From: a bacterium
GTDB lineage: Bacteria; Krumholzibacteriota; Krumholzibacteriia; LZORAL124-64-63
Length of the DNA: 51,207 bases
Reading direction: 5' to 3'
NCBI GenBank assembly: GCA_018829565.1
Contig: JAHJTW010000142.1
Location: 1 to 51,207, forward strand
The position numbers and the translations under genes are program-made. Below are positions 15,248-24,168 of this stretch, piece by piece (the stretch's first letter is position 1; each line of letters opens with the position of its first letter). The notes below the pieces were generated by a model that saw nothing but the letters and a program-made list of their open reading frames with translations, made no database searches and was not told where the DNA came from.

Positions 15248-17530
15248 TCAGTTCCAGACGACGGACCAGCGGCCCGCTCCGTCCGGGCGGATCCCGCCGG
15301 TCCTCGGTTCCTTACCCGGAAGGACCAGCCGGTATTCCCAGTCCGGTCCGGGCTCGCCGAGGAATTCGAGTTCTATCGTGGGATCCCCCTTGTCCCCCTT
15401 CACCGTCAGCAGGCAGGGCGCGGGCCCGATGCGGGTCCGGACTCGCAACTGCGGCCAGGCCGCCGGCAGGTGCGGGGCGATCTGGACCAGCGGCGGATCG
15501 GCGGTCAGGTCCACCTGCAGCCCGGCGTAGTCCTGGGCCGCGTTGCGCAGCAGCTCGGCCAGGGACCAGGCCTGGCTGGTGGCCCCGCCGAACTCGTCGT
15601 TGCTCGCGGCCTTCGCCCCGTCCCGGATCTCCTGCAGGGTGCCGACCGCCCCCTCGTCCAGGATCTCGTCGAGCAGCATCCGGGTCTGGCCGAAGCCGTC
15701 CGTCGGGTCGTTCAGCGCGGAGACGTACGCCCCGGAGAGCCACAGCCACACGTCGCCGTTGTGGTACGCCTCGTCATAGTAATAGTTGCCCAGGTCCAGG
15801 TGCCGGGGATGGAAAGCGTGATCGGCCACGTTGAGGGACAGGACCCCCCACGGCTCGACCACTTCCCGGGCCGCCTCGGCGGTGACGGCCTCCCTCTGCT
15901 GGGGCGTGAACAGGGTCGGCGAGGCCAGGATCGCCAGCAAACCGTTGGGCCGGATCTGCCCGTCCCGGGTGCCGTCGGGGTTCAGGTGGTCGACCAGGCG
16001 CCCGTCCTGCCAGAACCGGGCGTGGAACGCGGCGGCCAGCTTGTTCGCCAGGTCGACGTAGCGATCCGCGGCTGTCAGGTCGCCGGCGGCTGCGGCCAGG
16101 CGGGAGGCGGTCAATAGACCCCGGTGCCACAGGGCCTGCACCTCGACCGCCCGGTTGCCCCGGGGCGAGTAGGGATGCTCGGTGCCGCCGGCGTCCATCC
16201 AGGTCTCCCCGTCGCCGTGGACCAGGAACAGCTCGCCGTCCACCGCGGTGGCCAGGGCCCCCTCGACCGCCCGCTCCACCACCGGGGCCATGTCGGCGGC
16301 GAAGGCCGTGTCGCCCGACCAGCGCCACAGCTCGTCCACCGCACGCGTGAACCACCAGGTGCCGTCGATGCTGGCGTACTGCACCTGGTCGACGGTCACG
16401 AAGTTGGGCACCCGGCCGCGACGCGGGCTGCCGGGGTCGATGTCCTGGTAGTCGGCGAACGAACGCAGCAGGGCCTGGGCCGTTTCGAAATCACCGCTGG
16501 TGATGCAGGCGCCCGGCAGGCTGATGAATGTGTCGCGGCCCCAGTAGGTGGTGAACCAGTAGAACCCCGCGTAGATGCCCAGCCCGCGCTGGTTCATGAT
16601 CAGGTTGTCCAGCGAGATGCGGGCCCAGGCCAGGGCGCGGTCGTCCCGTTCGTCGCCGGTGGCGATGGCGGTGCGGTCGACGAGCTCCTGCAGGCGGTCG
16701 CGGCGGGCGAGCGCAAGGTCGAAGGCCGCGGCCATCAGGTTCCCCGCGCGCACGGCGGCGTCTTCGGGCTGGATGTCTGCGGCGAAGACCGCCTCGACCC
16801 GACCGCCGGGCACCTGGGGCGGGATGCGCCCGTCGATCGACCCGGGCAGGTAGGGAGAGGCCTCGGCCATGGCCTTGCGGGCCAGGCTCTTGGGGTAGGT
16901 CACGGGCTGGAAGCGGCCGTCGGGGGTGAAACCCGCCGCCCCCCGCACCTTGATCGCCAGCCAGCGCGGATGGGCGGGGTCGGGCTCGGCGGTCAGGGCG
17001 TCCTGGCGGCAGACCAGCAGGGCGCCGTCCTCCCAGCGCACCTCGTAGCCCGGCCGGCCCACCTTCCACAGGAAGCGCATGTCGATGCGGGGCACGAAGG
17101 CGAAGGTCCCCGAGGGCACCCCGTCGTAGACCACCCGGAACCCGTTCTCGCGGTCGAACAGCTCGACGGTCTCGGTCACCGTGCTCCCGTCGGGCAGCCG
17201 GTGCAGGCGGACCAGGCGGTCGGGGGCGACCGTGGCCTCGACCGCGGTCCCGGGGCCCAGCTCGGTCCCGTCCTCCAGCCTGAGGGTCCAGCCGTCCACC
17301 ACCTCGTGCATGGCGACGTAGAAGCCGTGGTAGCTGCGGGTGTCCGGGCCGATCGCCTCGCCGGCCAGGTGGGCGGCGCCCTTGTCGGTGAAGATGAATT
17401 CCCGGGGATGGTCCGGGGTCACGGGTATCGCCAGCTCGTCCAGGGTGACGCCGGCCGCAGGATGGGCTGCGCCGCCCGCCCAACCGGCCAGGGCGGCCGC
17501 AGCCAGGATCGAAAGAATTCGCTTGTCCAT
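15248..17530 (-). CDS. Exported amylo-alpha-1,6-glucosidase-like (GDE C-terminal type) protein
   Basis: The 760-residue protein has a signal peptide (MDKRILSILAAAALAGWAGG). An N-terminal beta domain is followed by an (alpha/alpha)6 barrel from about residue 310, with FYWFTTYWGRDTFISLPG, VDQVQYASIDGTWWF, YSPRGNRAVEVQALW and AYHNGDVWLWLSGAY. These are features of the glycogen-debranching glucosidase family (GH133-like). The export signal is unusual for a glycogen debrancher, so a role on extracellular alpha-glucan or another glycan is possible. The ATG at 17530 fits the signal peptide; longer upstream frames have no homologous character. The gene is divergent from the DUF486 gene. Confidence 0.82.
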   Translation of the reverse strand: MDKRILSILAAAALAGWAGGAAHPAAGVTLDELAIPVTPDHPREFIFTDKGAAHLAGEAIGPDTRSYHGFYVAMHEVVDGWTLRLEDGTELGPGTAVEATVAPDRLVRLHRLPDGSTVTETVELFDRENGFRVVYDGVPSGTFAFVPRIDMRFLWKVGRPGYEVRWEDGALLVCRQDALTAEPDPAHPRWLAIKVRGAAGFTPDGRFQPVTYPKSLARKAMAEASPYLPGSIDGRIPPQVPGGRVEAVFAADIQPEDAAVRAGNLMAAAFDLALARRDRLQELVDRTAIATGDERDDRALAWARISLDNLIMNQRGLGIYAGFYWFTTYWGRDTFISLPGACITSGDFETAQALLRSFADYQDIDPGSPRRGRVPNFVTVDQVQYASIDGTWWFTRAVDELWRWSGDTAFAADMAPVVERAVEGALATAVDGELFLVHGDGETWMDAGGTEHPYSPRGNRAVEVQALWHRGLLTASRLAAAAGDLTAADRYVDLANKLAAAFHARFWQDGRLVDHLNPDGTRDGQIRPNGLLAILASPTLFTPQQREAVTAEAAREVVEPWGVLSLNVADHAFHPRHLDLGNYYYDEAYHNGDVWLWLSGAYVSALNDPTDGFGQTRMLLDEILDEGAVGTLQEIRDGAKAASNDEFGGATSQAWSLAELLRNAAQDYAGLQVDLTADPPLVQIAPHLPAAWPQLRVRTRIGPAPCLLTVKGDKGDPTIELEFLGEPGPDWEYRLVLPGKEPRTGGIRPDGAGRWSVVWN

Positions 17531-17599
17531 CCCCGATTCCCCTCTACTTTGATGCGCCGGTTCCCGGTCGCGCTCCAGACATCTACCCGGTGGTCCGCC

Positions 17600-17956
17600 A
17601 TGAACCGCACCCTCGTGACCGTCGCCCTGCTCTGCCTGAGCAACGTCTTCATGACCTTCGCATGGTACGGCCATCTGCGCAATCTTTCGCACAGGCCGTG
17701 GATCATCGCGGCCCTGGTCAGCTGGGGCATCGCCCTGTTCGAATACCTGCTGCAGGTGCCCGCCAACCGCATCGGCCACCAGACGATGACGGTGGGGCAG
17801 TTGAAGATCCTGCAGGAGGTGATCACCCTGACGGTGTTCGTGCCGTTCGCCGTCTTCTACCTGAGGGAAAAGCTTACCCTGGACTACCTGTGGGCCGGGC
17901 TATGCCTGCTGGGAGCGGTGTTCTTCCTGTTCCGGGCCCGGCTGGCGGGGGGTTGA
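17600..17956 (+). CDS. DUF486 family small membrane protein
   Basis: The 118-residue protein has four hydrophobic segments: VALLCLSNVFMTFAWYGHL, WIIAALVSWGIALFEYLLQV, ITLTVFVPFAVFYL and WAGLCLLGAVFFL. It carries the conserved VPANRIGHQ and LKILQEVITL segments of the DUF486 group, within the drug/metabolite transporter superfamily. The transported compound is not known. The chosen ATG gives the usual family length. An in-frame ATG about 48 bases upstream would add an unconserved tail. Confidence 0.88.
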   Translation: MNRTLVTVALLCLSNVFMTFAWYGHLRNLSHRPWIIAALVSWGIALFEYLLQVPANRIGHQTMTVGQLKILQEVITLTVFVPFAVFYLREKLTLDYLWAGLCLLGAVFFLFRARLAGG

Positions 17957-18004
17957 CTCAGGCCCTCCCCCGTAGGATCATCATGGCCAACGAGGGGGGA
18001 GACC

Positions 18005-18667
18005 ATGCCGAGAATCCTGACCGCCATCCTGACCTGCCTGCTGCTCGCCCCGGCCGCCCTGGCCGACCAGACCGTCCTGCTTCCCATCCTCTGCGGCCAC
18101 GACGAGAGGGAGGACGCCCCGTCCCCCTGCCTCCAGGAGGACGCCTTCACCGCCGGGGTGGCCTCGGCCGACCTGTCGCTGATGACCGGCGGCCAGAGCT
18201 GGGGCTGCAACTCCGAGTGGGCCGCGTTCGTGGAGTTCGACCTGTCCTGGCTGCCCCCTGGCCACCAGGTTCTTTCGGCCGTTCTGACCGTCCGCAAGAC
18301 CGGCTACTCCGACGACTCCCAGGGCTTCTTCTACCTGGGGGTCTTCCCCTACTTCGCCTCGGGGGGCCCCATGGCCGTTCCCCGCGACGACCTGGATCCC
18401 GACACCGCCCTGGACGTGACCTACCCCCCCGCAGCCAACGTCGACCTGGTGCTGGACGTCACCGCCGGCGTTCAGGACCTGCGCCTCAACGGCCACGACC
18501 GCATCGGCCTGATCCTGGCGGGCATCTACTCGGAGGCGGGGTACGAGGACTGGATCTCCATCGGCGGCTGCGGACATCCGAACCCGCCGCGCCTGGCCCT
18601 CGAGTACGAGGGTACGGTCGATGCCGAGGCGCAGTCCTGGTCCGGGGTGAAGTCCCTGTTCCGGTGA
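18005..18667 (+). CDS. Secreted DNRLRE-like protein with SWSGVKSLFR tail
   Basis: The 220-residue protein has a signal peptide (MPRILTAILTCLLLAPAALA). Its single beta-sandwich domain looks like the DNRLRE/TGF-propeptide-like fold: AAFVEFDLSWLPPGHQVLSA, then VDLVLDVTAGVQDL and a C-terminal LALEYEG strand. Ligand and role are unknown. The last ten residues, SWSGVKSLFR, closely match SFGEVKALFR at the end of the protein encoded at 24169. A GGGGAG stretch precedes the ATG. It lies 48 bases after the DUF486 gene on the same strand. Confidence 0.75.
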   Translation: MPRILTAILTCLLLAPAALADQTVLLPILCGHDEREDAPSPCLQEDAFTAGVASADLSLMTGGQSWGCNSEWAAFVEFDLSWLPPGHQVLSAVLTVRKTGYSDDSQGFFYLGVFPYFASGGPMAVPRDDLDPDTALDVTYPPAANVDLVLDVTAGVQDLRLNGHDRIGLILAGIYSEAGYEDWISIGGCGHPNPPRLALEYEGTVDAEAQSWSGVKSLFR

Positions 18668-18673
18668 CGAATC

Positions 18674-18701
18674 GGGGCTCCCGGCCCGCGCCGGGAGCCC
18701 C
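18674..18701. terminator. Strong hairpin between convergent genes
   Basis: GGGGCTCCCGGC and its exact complement form a 12-base stem around a 4-base loop. It lies between a plus-strand stop at 18667 and a minus-strand stop at 18726. There is no T-run on either side. It may serve both genes. Confidence 0.6.
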
Positions 18702-18725
18702 TGCTGCCGCTGGTCCCTCCGATCC

Positions 18726-21700
18726 CTACCTCAGCAACAGCATCTTCAGCGACTGGTCGATACCCGCGCCGCGCAGGCGATACAGGTACACGCCGGACGG
18801 CATCATCGCGCCATCCGTGTTGCGTCCGTTCCACGTGGCGGTGCGTTCCCCGCCACCCGTGAAGCCGTCCAGCAGGACCTTCACCAGGCGGCCCTGCAGG
18901 TCGAAGACCTCCAGCTTGACCGTCCCGCCCTCGGGCGGCATCACGAAGTGGATCACCGTCGCGGGGTTGAACGGGTTGGGGGCGTTGTGGAGCAGGCCGG
19001 TCTTCAGGGGGATCTCCGGCGCAGGCGTGATCAGGTCCTCGTAGAGCGCGAAGGCCAGGTCGATCGACTGCCCGAACAGCTCGTGCTGCGGCGGGTAGAC
19101 GAGTTCACCCCAGGGGCCGGGATAGGGTTCGGCGCCAAGGCCCCAGACCGCGTCGTCGTTCCAGTGGTCCATGGTGGTCTTCCAGCCGAAGTGCGCCATG
19201 GGATCCAGGGGCCTGGCCTGGACGTCCAGCCAGTAGACCACCGCCTCGTTTTCGGTCCCTTCCTGGATGAACGCCAGGTGCGGGTCGACGTGGAACTTGT
19301 AGAGCCAGCAGGTCCAGTCCGCCGGGAAGACGTACCGGTCGGGCGGATCCATCCATCCTTCCTCGATGTCACCTGCAAAACGCTCCACATTGAAATGCAC
19401 AGGATCGAAGGTGCGGACCCAGAGCACCTCGCCCGGCATGCTGTACCCGGTGGGGCTCTGGTCGGCGGGGATGTCCGCGTGGAAGCTCAGCGTGAACTCC
19501 ACGGCCCTGGGATCCTGTCCGAAGGGCAGGTAGTCGTGGAGCCAGGAACCCCACACATGGATGTCCGTGACCGGCCCGGTGGTCGTGCACAGGAAGTCGT
19601 CCGCCAGCACGTAGGTGTTGCCGGCCTCGTCCACCGAGGCGTTCACGTCGATGCCGAAGGGGCTGAGATCCGGGTGCTGGATCCACTTGAAGACGAACCG
19701 GTCGTCGATGAACTCCTGGTGGTCCTCGACCTCACCGTCGGGCACCGCGCCCGTGGGCAGGATGCCGTCGGGACCGAGGCCGCCCATGGAGCTGAAGCGG
19801 AAGCGGGAGAAGGTCACCGTGAGCTCGGACGCCCAGGCCGGCACCGTGAACGACAGGGTGTTGAGTCCCGCGATCAGGGGCTGCGAGCCGAAGATCCGCT
19901 CCGTTGCATCGAAGGACCCGTTGGCGTTGAAGTCGAACCAGGCATCCAGCATGCCGGCGGCCGACGCGGTCACGTCCACCGTCGCCGTCTGCCCCGGCTT
20001 CAGGACTGACGTGAAGACCACGCCGTCCTCGTCGTCGAGGTTGGCGAGATCGTCCCCGGTTGCGGCCGCATTGGGCTGGCCGTCCGGTTCGCCGTCGATG
20101 AGGGCGCCCAGATGGAATCCCGGGACGATCAGGTGCCGCGGGCCGTTGCTGGCCAGCAGGGTGCGGTAACCCGTGTCGGGCGCGTCGCCGAAGTCGAGTT
20201 CCTCCGGGATCTCGGTGCCCAGGATGCGGAACGCCAGGTCCATGGACTCGGGATGGAATTCATGCTGCGGCGGGTAGATCAGCTCGTACCAGGGGCCCGG
20301 GAAAGGCTCCTGGCCGATGCCCCACACCGCATCGTCGTTCCAGTGGTCCAGGCTGCTCTTCCAGCCGAAGTAGGCCTCCGGATCGTGGGGGAACGCCTTG
20401 ACGTCCAGCCAGTAGACCACCGGATTCGCCTCGGTCCCGGTCTGCCGGAAGGCGACCGTGGGATCGATGGTGAAGGTGTACTCCCAGCAGGTGTAGTCGG
20501 CCGGGAAGATGTACTCGTCGGGCGGGTTCATCCACCCCTCGACGATGTCGACGACCAGGGGTTCGGCCCTGAACGACGCCGCCGGGAAGCCCCATTCCCA
20601 GAGCTCCTCGCCGGGCATGCTGTACCCGTCGGGATTCTGATCGGCCGGGATGTCCTTGTGGATGCTCAGGATGAAGTCCATGGCCAGAGGGTCCTGCCCG
20701 AACGGCAGGTAGTCGTAGAGCCAGGACCCGAAGATCGTGATCTCGGTCAGCAGGCCTGGGCTGGTGCACAGGAAGTCGTCGGCCAGGATGTAGCCCGGCG
20801 TCCCGTGGATCGGCGAGCAGTTGACGTCGATGCCTGTCGGCATGAGGTCCGGCCGCTGCCACCACTTGTACGCGTGTTGCATCTCGATGAAGACCCGGTG
20901 GTCTTCCACCTCGCCGTCGGGGATCCCACCGGTGGGATAGGGTCCGGAGGGGCCCAGGTTGCCGCCGGTGCTGAACCTGAACCGGGCGAAGGTGAACGTG
21001 TTCTGGACCGAACCGGGGGGCACCATGAAGCTCAGGCTGTTGAGCCCGGCCGGCAGGGGCAGGGAGGCGAAGATCTGCTCGGTCGGCTCCCAGCTTCCGC
21101 TCAGGTCGAAGTCCACCCAGGCATCCAGCATCCCGCCGCCCGAGCAGGTGACGTCCACGGTGGCGGGCTGGCCAGGCACGAGGGTCGAGGTGAAGACCAC
21201 CCCGTCCTCGTCCGGCAGGCCGTTGTTGTCGTCGCCGGTGGCCGTGGGATCCGGCTGGCCGTCGGGTTCACCGTCGATGAGGTTCCCCAGGTACAGGGGG
21301 CTCAGCAGGTGCATGGGGCCGTTGCCGGCCGCAAGGGTGGGATAAGTCGGGTCGGGCGCGTCGCCGAAGTCGTACTCCTCCGGGATTTCCGGGCCATCGA
21401 GCACGAAAGCCAGGTCGATGGACTCGCCCGGCCAGGGATGACCCTGGGGATACCGCAGTTCCCACCAGAGACCGGGCATGGGCGCCGGCCCCTCGCCCCA
21501 GACCGCGTCGTCGTTCCAGTGGTCCACGCTGGTCTTCCAGCCGAATCGCTGGGTGCCGTCCCCCATGGGGAAGGCCTTCACGCACAGCCAGTAGACCACC
21601 GGTTCGTTGGGGTTTCCCAGCTGGTAGAAGGCCTCGGGTTCGGGGATGGTGAAGTTGTACTGCCAGCAGACCGTGTCCGCCGGCGGGGGCAGGTACAAGT

Positions 21701-22130
21701 CCGGAGCATCGAGCCAGCCCTCGGCGATGCCCTCCACGTTTGGTTTTAATGATACGGCGCCCACCGGGAAGACCCGCTCCCAGAGCAGCTGCCCGGGGAT
21801 GCTGTACCCGTCGGGGTTCTCGCTGGCGGGGATGTCCGAATAGATCCCGATCTGGAACTCCACCATGCCGGGGTCGTTCTGGGGCAGCATGTCCTGCACC
21901 CAAGAACCCCAGATATGGATGTCGGTCAAAGGACCCTCCTCCTGGCAAAGGAAGTCGTCGGCCAGGATGTAGTCGCGGGGGAAGGGGGAATCGTTCACGT
22001 CGATGCCGGTGATGTCGAGGTCGGGCAACTGGATCCACTTGGCGGTCGCGCCGGGATCCCAGTCGGCCTGGAGCGGGGGAGCTGCCAGCCACAGCAGCAA
22101 GAACCCCGCAAGCCATAAGCGGTTATTCAT
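18726..22130 (-). CDS. Large secreted modular protein with GEVED domains and FlgD-like C-terminus
   Basis: The 1134-residue protein starts with a signal peptide (MNNRLWLAGFLLLWLAAP). It holds three copies of a module that begins W(I/W)Q-PDL--GIDVN, contains ADDFLC, WGSW, CW-Y-F and WKT--DHWNDDAVWG, and ends near SIDLAF. The first two copies are each followed by a GEVED-type domain (FGDAPD...DEDGVVFTS...GEVEDH). The third runs directly into a FlgD-Ig-like C-terminal domain (NAPNPFNPATVIHF...GVYLYRL). The WGSW module resembles a recently named domain of unknown function (DUF7901-like, from memory). No enzyme motif is visible, so an adhesive or surface role is likely. GGAGG lies seven bases before the ATG. 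Confidence 0.82.
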   Translation of the reverse strand: MNNRLWLAGFLLLWLAAPPLQADWDPGATAKWIQLPDLDITGIDVNDSPFPRDYILADDFLCQEEGPLTDIHIWGSWVQDMLPQNDPGMVEFQIGIYSDIPASENPDGYSIPGQLLWERVFPVGAVSLKPNVEGIAEGWLDAPDLYLPPPADTVCWQYNFTIPEPEAFYQLGNPNEPVVYWLCVKAFPMGDGTQRFGWKTSVDHWNDDAVWGEGPAPMPGLWWELRYPQGHPWPGESIDLAFVLDGPEIPEEYDFGDAPDPTYPTLAAGNGPMHLLSPLYLGNLIDGEPDGQPDPTATGDDNNGLPDEDGVVFTSTLVPGQPATVDVTCSGGGMLDAWVDFDLSGSWEPTEQIFASLPLPAGLNSLSFMVPPGSVQNTFTFARFRFSTGGNLGPSGPYPTGGIPDGEVEDHRVFIEMQHAYKWWQRPDLMPTGIDVNCSPIHGTPGYILADDFLCTSPGLLTEITIFGSWLYDYLPFGQDPLAMDFILSIHKDIPADQNPDGYSMPGEELWEWGFPAASFRAEPLVVDIVEGWMNPPDEYIFPADYTCWEYTFTIDPTVAFRQTGTEANPVVYWLDVKAFPHDPEAYFGWKSSLDHWNDDAVWGIGQEPFPGPWYELIYPPQHEFHPESMDLAFRILGTEIPEELDFGDAPDTGYRTLLASNGPRHLIVPGFHLGALIDGEPDGQPNAAATGDDLANLDDEDGVVFTSVLKPGQTATVDVTASAAGMLDAWFDFNANGSFDATERIFGSQPLIAGLNTLSFTVPAWASELTVTFSRFRFSSMGGLGPDGILPTGAVPDGEVEDHQEFIDDRFVFKWIQHPDLSPFGIDVNASVDEAGNTYVLADDFLCTTTGPVTDIHVWGSWLHDYLPFGQDPRAVEFTLSFHADIPADQSPTGYSMPGEVLWVRTFDPVHFNVERFAGDIEEGWMDPPDRYVFPADWTCWLYKFHVDPHLAFIQEGTENEAVVYWLDVQARPLDPMAHFGWKTTMDHWNDDAVWGLGAEPYPGPWGELVYPPQHELFGQSIDLAFALYEDLITPAPEIPLKTGLLHNAPNPFNPATVIHFVMPPEGGTVKLEVFDLQGRLVKVLLDGFTGGGERTATWNGRNTDGAMMPSGVYLYRLRGAGIDQSLKMLLLR
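19020..22040 (-). repeat. Three diverged tandem protein modules
   Basis: At protein level the module starts at about 22040, 20875 and 19695 (minus strand) and recurs with the same order of motifs. Module 3 lacks the GEVED insert. Nucleotide identity is not high, so the duplication is old. Confidence 0.75.
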
Positions 22131-22358
22131 GGGGAACCTCCCGTGATCGAGGTTGGCCGGGCCCACGAGCCGGAGCCGGTGGCGCTCCGGGCCGGAACCC
22201 TGCTGGGGGCGTCCCGGGTCGGCAGGGACGCGAACCCCGCCCGCACTGATGGGCGGGGAAGGGCTTCGATCACGGGGGGATGTGAGGGTCGGATGCTGGT
22301 CCAGGGTGCAGGGCAGTTCAATCCCTTCACCGATGATATCACAGATTCAAAAGGATCG

Positions 22359-23459
22359 CTACCAGTAGGCGACCGCCGGATAGCCAACCCAGTGACCCAG
22401 GGTGTTCGGTGCGGTCACCCCCAGCCGGGTGCCTTCGAGTTGCAGGCGGCCGTCGGTGACGCTGTCGCCGTAACGCAAAAGCGTTCCGGTCAGCGGCCGA
22501 AGATCCAGGTCCTCTTGCAGGCGCAGCGCCGTCGTCAGACCGAAGGGAATGGAGAACAGGCCGCACCAGGTGATGCGGTAGGGCTCGGCGGGATATTCCG
22601 GGCCCTCGCGATTCCAGACCAGCCGGATGAAGGAGGCGATGCCCTCGACCGTCAGGGGCCCGGCCAGGGTCGCCTCGGCCAGGGTCACGTCCTGGGCCCG
22701 GGCGGCGGCGTGGCCCGCCTCGTCGCAGCCGAATGGCGCGTAACCCGCCCCGCCCCAGCCCTCGCAACCGTAGTGGACGGCGTCGGCGGAGATGACGATC
22801 CCGAGATCGCGACCCGGCGCCCAGCCCCGCTCCCGGCAGATCTCCGCCAGGACGCCGGCCAGCCGTCCGGCCACCAGCTCGATGCGATCCGGTTCCATGC
22901 CCGGCACCAGGATGGGCACGAAGGTGAAGTCCCCGACCGCGGCCCCGATCCACGGCAGCATGGCCTCGAGCGAGTGCTCGGCGGCATGGCGCTCGGCGTT
23001 CACCCCCGCCATCCCGGCGGGCATCCGTTCGAGCAGGACATCCCTCAGTTCCGCATCCACCGGATAGTCGCTTCCCGCCACGTTCCAGGCCGCGTCGTCC
23101 TCGAGCAGCAGCTGATCTCTCAACCCGATGCGACGGCAGGCGTGGCACACCCCGAACAGGATCCAGCGCTTCGCCCGCAGGTGGGCCAGGGCGTGGACCG
23201 CGGTGCGTCCGGCGTACAGGTAGTCGTCGTGCGGCAGGATGACCACGGACGCCGTTTCGGCGGAGCGGCGGGCCCGCGGATCGTCCAGGCCTTCCGCGGA
23301 AAACGCCGCGTAGAGGACCTTGGCGAAGTCCTCCCGGCTGACGGCGAAACCCACGGTGTCCCGCTGGGCGCGGACCGTTCCGACGGACCCGGCGGCCACC
23401 ACGGAAGCCGGGAAACACAGGGCGAGCAGGAGCAGGGCGGATGCGATGACTGGGCGCAT
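22359..23459 (-). CDS. MEMO/AmmeMemoRadiSam system protein B-like, exported
   Basis: The 366-residue protein belongs to the MEMO1/AMMECR-linked family, related to extradiol dioxygenases. It has VILPHDDYLYAGRTAVHAL near residue 75, FGVCHACRR, AAEHSLEAMLPWI and VISADAVHYGC, which place the usual metal-binding His/Cys residues. Unlike typical family members it begins with a convincing signal peptide (MRPVIASALLLLALCFPASVVA). No AMMECR1 or radical SAM partner lies nearby. The ATG at 23459 has AAAGGA five bases upstream; an ATG 33 bases earlier is a weaker alternative. Function is unknown. The 228 bases between this stop and the next gene hold nothing recognisable. Confidence 0.8.
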   Translation of the reverse strand: MRPVIASALLLLALCFPASVVAAGSVGTVRAQRDTVGFAVSREDFAKVLYAAFSAEGLDDPRARRSAETASVVILPHDDYLYAGRTAVHALAHLRAKRWILFGVCHACRRIGLRDQLLLEDDAAWNVAGSDYPVDAELRDVLLERMPAGMAGVNAERHAAEHSLEAMLPWIGAAVGDFTFVPILVPGMEPDRIELVAGRLAGVLAEICRERGWAPGRDLGIVISADAVHYGCEGWGGAGYAPFGCDEAGHAAARAQDVTLAEATLAGPLTVEGIASFIRLVWNREGPEYPAEPYRITWCGLFSIPFGLTTALRLQEDLDLRPLTGTLLRYGDSVTDGRLQLEGTRLGVTAPNTLGHWVGYPAVAYW

Positions 23460-23614
23460 GGCGGTCCTTTCGTTGCCCGGATTGTGGGACATCGTCGGCT
23501 CCGCATCAAGGGGACACCGCCCCGACATGGCCCCCCGCCCCGAAAAAATGCAGAAAAAGCGAAGATTCTTGTAACCGTTCCGCGAATAATGCGCTAGCAT
23601 TCCGCCCGTGAGTT

Positions 23615-23632
23615 GGAAGCATGAATGCTTCC
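23615..23632 (+). repeat. Inverted repeat in the HU gene leader
   Basis: GGAAGCAT-GA-ATGCTTCC is a perfect 8-base inverted repeat, 30 bases before the HU start codon and just ahead of the AAGGAGG ribosome site. It could be an operator or a leader hairpin. Confidence 0.5.
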
Positions 23633-23662
23633 GTTGCCGCCAACGAAGGAGGATGAGGCGCA

Positions 23663-24040
23663 ATGGCAAAGAAAGTGACCAAGAAGGCTCCGGCCAAAAA
23701 GGCCCCCGCCAAGAAGGCCCCCGCCAAGAAAGCCGAGGCCACCAAGGCCCCGACCCGGAACGAAGTCTACCGCGAGATCGCCGAGAAGACCGGCCTGGCT
23801 CGCAAGGACGTCGTCGCCGTGATCGAGAACCTGAACGACGTCATGACCAAGTCCGTGAAGAAGTTCGGGACCTTCAACTACATGGGTCTGCTGAAGCTGA
23901 CCCTGGTGAAGAAGCCCGCGGTCAAGGGCGGCAAGCTGGTGAAGAATCCCTTCACCGGCGAGATGGTCAAGCAGAAGCCGCGCCCGGCATCGCGCTCGGT
24001 CCGCGTGCGTCCTCTGAAGGCCATGAAGGACAACCTGTAG
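23663..24040 (+). CDS. HU-family DNA-binding protein with Lys/Ala-rich N-terminal tail
   Basis: The 125-residue nucleoid protein has an N-terminal tail of about 28 residues made of PAKKA repeats, like eukaryotic histone H1 tails. The HU fold follows: TRNEVYREIAEKTGL, the dimer strands KKFGTFNYMGLLKL, and an arm with KNPFTGEMVKQKPRP whose Pro would intercalate DNA. It ends SVRVRPLKAMKDNL, as HU and IHF proteins do. A strong AAGGAGG lies 14 bases upstream. It is transcribed alone, with a clear terminator after it. Confidence 0.93.
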   Translation: MAKKVTKKAPAKKAPAKKAPAKKAEATKAPTRNEVYREIAEKTGLARKDVVAVIENLNDVMTKSVKKFGTFNYMGLLKLTLVKKPAVKGGKLVKNPFTGEMVKQKPRPASRSVRVRPLKAMKDNL

Positions 24041-24068
24041 AACAAGGTCCTGGGTGCAATCAGGAGTG

Positions 24069-24100
24069 CGACCCCTGCGCCAGCGTGGGGGTCGTTTTTT
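24069..24100 (+). terminator. Rho-independent terminator of the HU gene
   Basis: CGACCCC / GGGGTCG is a 7-base stem with a 12-base loop followed directly by six Ts, 28 bases past the HU stop. Confidence 0.9.
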
Positions 24101-24106
24101 CGCCTG

Positions 24107-24135
24107 AAAAAAGGGGTCCGGAACGACCGGACCCC
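24107..24135 (-). terminator. Rho-independent terminator for the gene at 24169
   Basis: On the minus strand GGGGTCCGG / CCGGACCCC (9-base stem, 5-base loop) is followed by six Ts. It lies back to back with the HU terminator. Confidence 0.9.
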
Positions 24136-24168
24136 CCGAGCCCGCGCACGGGCCTGCTGCAAAGAGGA

